Below, piece by piece: positions 58,569 through 64,000 of a stretch of 64,000 bases of DNA (position 1 is its first letter; each line of letters begins with the position of its first letter). The notes under the pieces were generated by a model, which was not told the origin of the DNA, did no database searches, and worked only from the letters and a program-made list of their open reading frames with translations. The stretch spans positions 1 to 64,000 of the forward strand of contig JAOCPU010000059.1 of NCBI GenBank assembly GCA_035772785.1. Reading direction: 5' to 3'. This DNA comes from Phlebiopsis flavidoalba. Lineage: Eukaryota > Basidiomycota > Agaricomycetes > Polyporales > Phanerochaetaceae. A program made the translations under genes and the position numbers.

Positions 58569-59711
58569 TTACTTCTTTGTTTTGCATACGATCCATCGAC
58601 CCTCAGCGCCCTTCTTTTGGGTCTCAGCTCTCCAAGCGAATGCCTCTGCTGAAGCCACAGATCCAGCACAGACGATTCGCCATCCTTGTCCTCGATATGA
58701 GCAACATTGGATAATAGCAGTGATCGCAGAAGCCAATCCCGAGTCAGTGAAGGTGCAGCAGCGTTTGGCAGCGGGCAGGATATTTCGTAGTAGGCACTCC
58801 GTATGATGGTCCAAATTGTGTCCCTTGGCTTTGGAACGTAATACGTCTAGTAAGAACGCCAAAGCCTCCACGCCTAAGTCGCGAGGAGCGTTTAGGTTGT
58901 CATGAGCGACCTCAGTGGCTGGGTCGATTTCCATAGCGCGCAAAAGGGCAGCCCTGTTCGTCATCCGCTCTATTCGAGTAAAGTTGTGCTGCCGAAGAGA
59001 TCGAACCAGTTCTGAAAGCCAGGCCTGTGAAGAGGTAGAAAGGAAATTGAGTGGCAGGGAGCGTAGATGGTCCCGAGTAGCGGCTTTGTGATGGGTACGC
59101 GCGGCGACCAGGAAGTGCACGAGAGAGACGGTAGATGCGATGTTACAAGATTTCGGAAGACGGGGCCAGATCTTGTACATGCTAGGAACCAGATGAGAAA
59201 CAATCGATGTCGTTTGGAGTGGCGTAGAGAAGAGTATAGAGAGGTACATCGAAGTCTCATAGACTGGCCAGAGCTGGAACTTAGCTAGTGTATCTGGGAG
59301 GGGGGAGGCTCTCACCTTCGAGGGCGAATTCGTCATTGCGCTTAGTCGAAAGGATTCCCTCGCGAAGCTTGCCTGTAGCGCGCATTGAGGACGTTGGTCG
59401 AGAGGATAACATTGTAGACTGGTCAAGAGCTCACGGAACAATATCAGTGACATTGCTTCGCATCTCGTCTCGATGTTTCGTATCTTTGGGACTGTGTCCG
59501 TAAGGATACCGATTCCAATAATCGGTGAGCTACTCGAAGTGCCTATCAGTACCCCTTGTTACGCGGTGCAAGCCGTCTAAATCAAGTGTACCTTCCCCTG
59601 AATGAACTGGCGATATTCTTCTTGTAGCTCAAAGTTCCTCAAGCTATGACGTTAGGATATATAGTCAAACGATCTCGAACATTGAATACGGCCAGGCTCA
59701 CGCGTCGCCAT
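58569..59711 (-). CDS. Uncharacterised helical protein
   Basis: The 3' part is one open frame of about 294 codons (58569-59453), among the longest in the window. It reads TLAKFQLWPVYETSMYLSIL, MYKIWPRLPKSCNIASTVSL, LSTSSQAWLSELVRSLRQHN with FTRIERMTNRAALLRAMEID, DLGVEALAFLLDVLRSKAKG and ends EGRWIVCKTKK. Upstream, LRNFELQEEYRQFIQGK is followed by a donor near 59595, and DYWNRYPYGHSPKD suggests one or two small 5' exons; the ATG at 59711 is a provisional start. The amphipathic-helix rhythm and the GRWIVCK ending recall uncharacterised Agaricomycete proteins and faintly the SAC3/GANP helical fold. I would not assign a function. It is not broken in its main exon. Confidence 0.6.
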
Positions 59712-60017
59712 CTTTCTCTAGTCCACTGCTGCGACTAACGGACGCTATGAGCTCCATATTCCGTTCCCGGACTCATGGGTCCTGTAAGAGTGCCCTCGAG
59801 GCTGTCTGTATCTCGGGGGCATATTGATTTATGATGTTGGACGCTTATTAGGACTCGTCTTTGAATACGCTGCCAAAAGTCGAACCCAGTGGTCGTAGAA
59901 TGTGATCAAGAGAGACGAAGTCTAATACGGGCGCCCCGCCCTCAGATCGCTTGGCTGTCTTTCATGATCTACTGCGATCCGGACTCTGCTTGCTGCTTTC
60001 TCTTTTCCACGGACGAC

Positions 60018-61235
60018 ATGACGTTTGAGACAGTCGACCCAAAGGATACGGATCTATCTCCTGTGCTTTCCCCAGAGACAGTGCCTCTGCGCACGGGTCC
60101 GCCAACGAAGGAGGAGCTACTCGTGCATTACCCTGCAAAGTTCACATGGACACAGCTTAAAACCTTCGTCAATTCTGGGTGTGAGTATATGAGGTGCATT
60201 TGGCTTCTTGAGTACCTAACTCGGGTTTATAGTGACCTTGGTCTACTGAAACGCGACCAAGAAGCTGCAAATCCGATATGATACCTGGGCGGTAGGTATA
60301 AGGGAGAAGTATGGTTCTATGGGTAACGAATGACCGTTTACCGGTTCTACCATTTCTCTAATAATCCTAATATATAGTGAATTATCTGAAGACCTTCAGG
60401 TTGCAGTGGGGACAGCCTGACAGACGGTCTTTATTGCTGTCATCCCTCGAGGGGCTCACAGCCCCGATGGACACGCTCAACTGTTGACGCTGACCAGTCA
60501 GTAGACCTGCCTGAAGTCTCATCTACGCCACCATATTTTACGGCAGACACTCCACCCGAGCTAATTAGCGTCATCATGAATGATTGGCCCTACTCCGGTG
60601 AGTGCATATCGACCCGTCGCGTCTCATGCTGACCAGTATTCCGTGACTGTGGTAGTCCCTGCTGAGATTGAGCATGCTTTAATTTGGGATTTGACAAAAC
60701 TTTCCCGTGATACCATTACATCTACCCGGAGTCGGTGCGGCCCTCGTATCCATCAGGATGGCTTATGGGGTTTCACTGGATCGACGGAGCCTCCACCATC
60801 TCCCTCCGCTCCTACCATCGTACCTCCATGCATCGCGGCCCTCTCGCGCGATTGGGTGTCACGATGGAGAAGCTTGTGCGATCGCCAAAGGGCACAAGAG
60901 GATGAAGAAAAACTTGGTAAATCAAGCCGCTCAGGAGATTGAAACGTTTATAATACAAGAGACGAATGGGTTTGAGCGCGAGTGGGAGATACCGCGTGGT
61001 TTGTTCTCAACCCGCCAGTAAGCTGTACGACTACTGCATCAATCATCATCGCAATGGCTCACTGCGCCGTTGTAGCGCCTTTCAGAGCGTACCAGGCCTG
61101 GCTCACATCCATGTCTTTGCGAGACTCAAGTCGCCTGAGGAGTATTTCCATTTCCGCCTGGCCATTGATAGAATGATAATGATCCCGTGTTATAGTTTGG
61201 TAGAGAACGAATCATGGTGCTTAGACAGCTTTTAA
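60018..61235 (+). CDS. DUF3605 family protein
   Basis: This is a fungal family (PF12239 type) of unknown biochemical role; one member is described in Candida as GlcNAc-induced GIG1. The ATG at 60018 starts MTFETVDPKDTDLSPVLSPE and continues EELLVHYPAKFTWTQLKTFV. After an intron (about 60179-60231) come DLGLLKR, KLQIRYDTWAVGIREKYGSM, and another intron (about 60321-60377) before VNYLKTFRLQWGQPD. SSTPPYFTADTPPELISVIM and NDWPYS lead to an intron ending near 60656 and VPAEIEHALIW. QDGLWGFTGSTEPPPSPSAP lies near 60755-60815. EIETFIIQETNGFERE and WFVLNPP precede an intron (about 61018-61077). FQSVPGLAHIHVFARLKSPE is the conserved C-terminal block. Frame breaks lie near 60250, 60475, 60745 and 60900. 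The extension after SPEE to the stop at 61233-61235 may not be native. Confidence 0.8.
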
Positions 61236-61434
61236 ACATTTCAGCATCCGGATTGACGATAGATGTGACATTTTGATACGACCCCACCACGATAACGGAC
61301 CTCCATTGTATTCAAACGATACGATAGTACATTTATTTCCGGTGCCATCCCTCTCAAGTGAAACTGAATGTACAAATGCAACCCTCAAACTTCTAATATA
61401 CTTGATGATGACCTACGACTGATAGCAGGAAGCT

Positions 61435-61590
61435 TTACTGAAGGAGATCAGCCAGCGCGTCAGTAGCTTTGTCGGCTACAGATTTCGCTGCTGGCTCCGC
61501 TGCGTCTTCTTTCTCTTCCCCGGCCTCTTCCTCTTCCTCCTCTCCCTTCTTCTTCCCTCCTCCTCCTCTTTCATTGTGGTCATCTACAAA
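61435..61590 (-). CDS. Acidic C-terminal exon of an unknown protein
   Basis: Reading leftwards, a Gly/Lys-rich stretch (GGGGKKKGEEEEEEAGEEKE) is followed by DAAEPAAKSVADKATDALAD and LLQ, then TAA at 61435-61437. On the plus strand this shows as a (CTT/CCT)-rich tract at 61510-61575. The upstream part, to about 62.7 kb, contains helix-like fragments such as SSALSAVRLISVRAKTIEVP and SLARTFTTVFVRPLPWAQDY (about 61905-62065), which may be earlier exons. I could not link them reliably or recognise a family. Confidence 0.5.
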   Translation of the reverse strand, partial: FVDDHNERGGGGKKKGEEEEEEAGEEKEDAAEPAAKSVADKATDALADLLQ

Positions 61591-63428
61591 ACCTTGCCGC
61601 ACTAGTGGCTTTCAGGACACGCTGCGAAAGTTAGGCCACGGCCTCGTCGTCTTCCTCGAAATCGTGTCCATTGCAGCTTCTCCAGGCGCTTGAGGGCACC
61701 AAGCGCAGAATTGATGCCTTCAGAAAAGAAGGATATACGACTGGCCATTTCGAAGTTATTGTATCTGAAGCTAGGCAAAATTTGCAGCTTGGGTGGTTCG
61801 AACAGCCTTCTGCAAGGGTCTCAACGACCGTGGAAACATCTCCACGTCAGATGCCAAGATGGCAGTCCTAGAGGTTGGAGTGTGTGCAGGGCAGGCCCCT
61901 GGCCTGAGGACGACGGCCAGACATATCGTCCTATTGTAGTCCTGCGCCCAGGGGAGAGGTCTCACGAAGACTGTAGTAAATGTCCTGGCCAGAGATCGAG
62001 GTACCTCTATGGTCTTTGCACGCACGGAGATGAGCCGCACTGCACTAAGAGCGGATGAAGTACCGTACCATGTACATCGCGAATTCCGTTCTGCGGCATC
62101 TCGAATTTCTGTAGAGGCCGCCGTTGCGCCCATTGACACGCCTCAAGATCCCATGCCCACACCCAGCCGAGCCATGTCCTCCATATCGACGCTGCGGACC
62201 GTCAGTATAGACCCCCCCCCGGTGCGTTAGGTTTGATGCCTCTCAGCCACTCCTTCTTCGATAGCGCAGTGTGCACTACTGCAAGAGGCGCATTCGGCAA
62301 ATGGGACGGCACCGACAGCGGGTCCCCTAGGCCGTCGTTGTTGATGCCTATAGGATTTGGAAAGAATTCGGTCTCGTGTTGTGAGGAGGGGTAGGGGCAC
62401 GCAATGCGGGTATCGGATAACTCTGACGGGTCCGCGGATTCCGCCGAAATGCGTTGTCACTGATGGTATGATCTCCCACGATGTGAAAGTCGTGTCGTCC
62501 TTCAGCGGAGCGCATCATGCGCATGAGGTGCGTTTGTATACTTCGCGGAAATGTGACCTTTGGGAATCTCCTGAGTGTTATCATAGTCGACTCAGTGAAG
62601 ATACTCTCGCAAACTGGTGTCAGCAACCTAAAACAAACGTGGATTGGGACTATGTAATAGACGCCTTCAGAAAGGATGGGCGCTATGCTTTAGATGTCGA
62701 CGTAAGAGGGAGGCACATGCAGGATACACAGGAACTGTTGCACAGTATCTTTGTCCTTCTGTCAGAGGTAAAGGAACTCGGAAAAGAAGCCTGTCGCGGG
62801 AAAAGGGCCTCGATCACCAGAGCCGCGTGTATTCCCGGCCATCCGAAGTGGATCTCGCCTCGACCACAGGCAGGGTCGTATTCTTCGAGGATGGGGCGTG
62901 GATGTCCGCGCGCTGTATCGAGCTTGAGGCCACGACCTTGAATCGAAAAGACGGTGGAGACCGGGGCCTTCCATCGTTAAATTGTCGTGAATGGGGGAGA
63001 AGGTCGTATGGGTATGCGAAGAGTAGCAGTAGAAGATCTGTGAGTGGAGATGGGGGCTTGGACTCCTCAAAGTCGCGCGCAAATTATCGGTCAAGCGCCC
63101 ATAAACGCGACGTACTCGTAGATAGCGTAGTAGCGTTAGAAGCTGTCCGCAGCCCTGCCTCAGGGGGAGACCTAGTAGCGTAGACCTCAACAGCCTGTCC
63201 CGCTGTTAACGCCGTCTGCCATTGGGAGAGACTGGCGTAGACCAACCGTAGACACTTATGTATGGCCATATGTCAGACTTCATGCGATTCATATGATGGT
63301 AATAGGGTAATATGAAGACTACAGACACAGAGGTAAAACGATACGAACGGTTGGACCATGACGATGAATACATAAGTGACGAAAACGCGTGACGGTGGGC
63401 ATTAGGAGTACTATAAATAACCCCAGTT
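61591..63428. other. Unresolved region with one long open frame
   Basis: The plus-strand frame 62357-62941 (194 codons) contains protein-like text (CHSRLSEDTLANWCQQ-type and VIDAFRKDGRYALDVDVRGR) but matches no family I know. A second plus frame (62644-63183) overlaps it in another register. Minus-strand fragments near 61.9-62.1 kb may belong to the acidic-tail gene. A C run of ten at about 62211-62220 interrupts frames. No confident gene model can be drawn. Confidence 0.35.
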
Positions 63429-64000
63429 TTACAATCCAGTAACCTCGACGAGGTCGCCATCCTCCAAGTCGGCGACGCTAATCTCTGCATCGGCATCTAA
63501 ACCTCTCGCCGTCGACCATCAAGGCCGTGGGTCCTAAGATTACCGAGCTCCTTTCTTCCCCTTAGGCCCCTTTCTTGTTTGCCCTTGACAGGGGATGCCG
63601 GGTATTTGTCGGCTATGCCTGCTCGCTTGAGGAATATGCCTTTTGAGGATGACGCTACACCCCTTCGTGGTCTGGCGGACCGTGAGCGTGATATCCTTGC
63701 TAACGGCGGAACGGACAGGTGAGTTTCATCGTGTCAGCATCGTCTGCGTCGTCAGAACCCTGTTCAGAGGCTGCAGCTGAGTCGGCACTGGGATGAATCA
63801 GCGCCGAGGAGGCGGAAACGGCATCATCGTTTGGTTCGGTAGTCTCGTGTTTGTAGAGCGTATCGAATGTAATCGTAGGTTTCCTTCTCGTAGCTGTTTT
63901 TACCTCTAGAAAGTAGATGATCAGTCAAGAGTTGGGGTATGGGTAGTATGCGATATGGCATACCCAATACGTCGCCTCATCCATACACCACTACCCGCCT
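63429..64000 (-). CDS. SUMO-like Rad60-SLD domain protein, cut by window edge
   Basis: This small ubiquitin-like protein resembles the Rad60/Esc2/NIP45 SUMO-like family (PF11976). Reading leftwards from the edge, an acceptor near 63906 opens VKTATRRKPTITFDTLYKHE and then a Ser/Asp-rich linker ending SDDADDADTMKLT. The domain follows: AVSKDITLTVRQTTK, CSVILK, IFLKRAGIADKYPAS, then KGKQERG, LMVDGERF and DADAEISVADLEDGDLVEVT with GL before TAA at 63429-63431. The pattern beta-beta-helix, DGER and LEDGDxVEV is the SUMO-like signature. It ends in GL with no processed GG, so it is a SUMO-like domain protein and not a conjugated modifier. Frame breaks occur near 63645-63725 and 63495. The first exon lies beyond position 64000. 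Confidence 0.8.

Noticed and set aside
1..64000. CRISPR array, operon, riboswitch or prophage
   Set aside because: The genes are intron-containing and eukaryotic; no regularly spaced repeats or bacterial gene blocks were seen.
1..64000. Retrotransposon (reverse transcriptase, integrase or LTR pair)
   Set aside because: No YxDD, RNase H, integrase or chromodomain text was recognised and no long direct terminal repeats were noticed. The only element supported is the MITE.

Overview
The window looks like nuclear DNA of a filamentous basidiomycete, most likely an Agaricomycete. The evidence is short GT-AG introns of about 50-65 bases inside most recognisable genes, a Zn2Cys6 regulator with the fungal-specific transcription factor domain, cytochrome P450s of the multi-copy basidiomycete type, UstYa/DUF3328-like proteins, a 7-transmembrane protein family typical of Agaricomycetes, and an intron-containing tRNA-Lys. 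No bacterial, viral or organellar gene was recognised.

Layout. 1-6.2 kb: no gene recognised beyond a possible signal-peptide exon at 2.34 kb. 6.2-11.5 kb: two tandem P450 genes on the minus strand. 14.2-18.2 kb: a Zn2Cys6 transcription factor (+). 18.3-24 kb: nothing recognised except a long hairpin at 20.7 kb. 24-32 kb: a GC-rich block with three UstYa/DUF3328-like genes, a 7TM protein and a membrane-anchored protein with a But2-like C-terminal region. 32.6-33.4 kb: a charged low-complexity protein (-). 35.7 kb: tRNA-Lys(UUU). From 36.7 kb on the genes are mostly housekeeping: cofilin (+), a MOB-family kinase activator (-), the large nuclear-basket protein TPR/MLP1 (+, about 7 kb), an uncertain charged protein (-, 48.6-49.9 kb), an aromatic-type aminotransferase (-), a 426-bp MITE, an alpha/beta hydrolase (-), an uncharacterised helical protein (-), a DUF3605 protein (+), the acidic tail of an unknown protein (-), and at the right edge a SUMO-like Rad60-SLD protein (-).

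Functional reading. The left half (6-32 kb) has the parts list of a fungal specialised-metabolism neighbourhood: oxidases of two types, a pathway-type regulator and membrane proteins. No precursor peptide or core synthase was seen, so this is a hypothesis. The right half carries conserved cell-biology genes (actin turnover, NDR/LATS kinase signalling, nuclear pore, SUMO-like).

Key caveat. Almost every recognisable protein has to be read across single-base frame breaks, several of them in homopolymers, and the tRNA also has one extra base in a C run. This fits uncorrected long-read indels better than independent decay of many housekeeping genes. Coordinates for multi-exon genes are therefore outer limits of the region showing family resemblance, and exon structures are approximate. 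All family calls come from reading translated sequence by eye; no database search was run.
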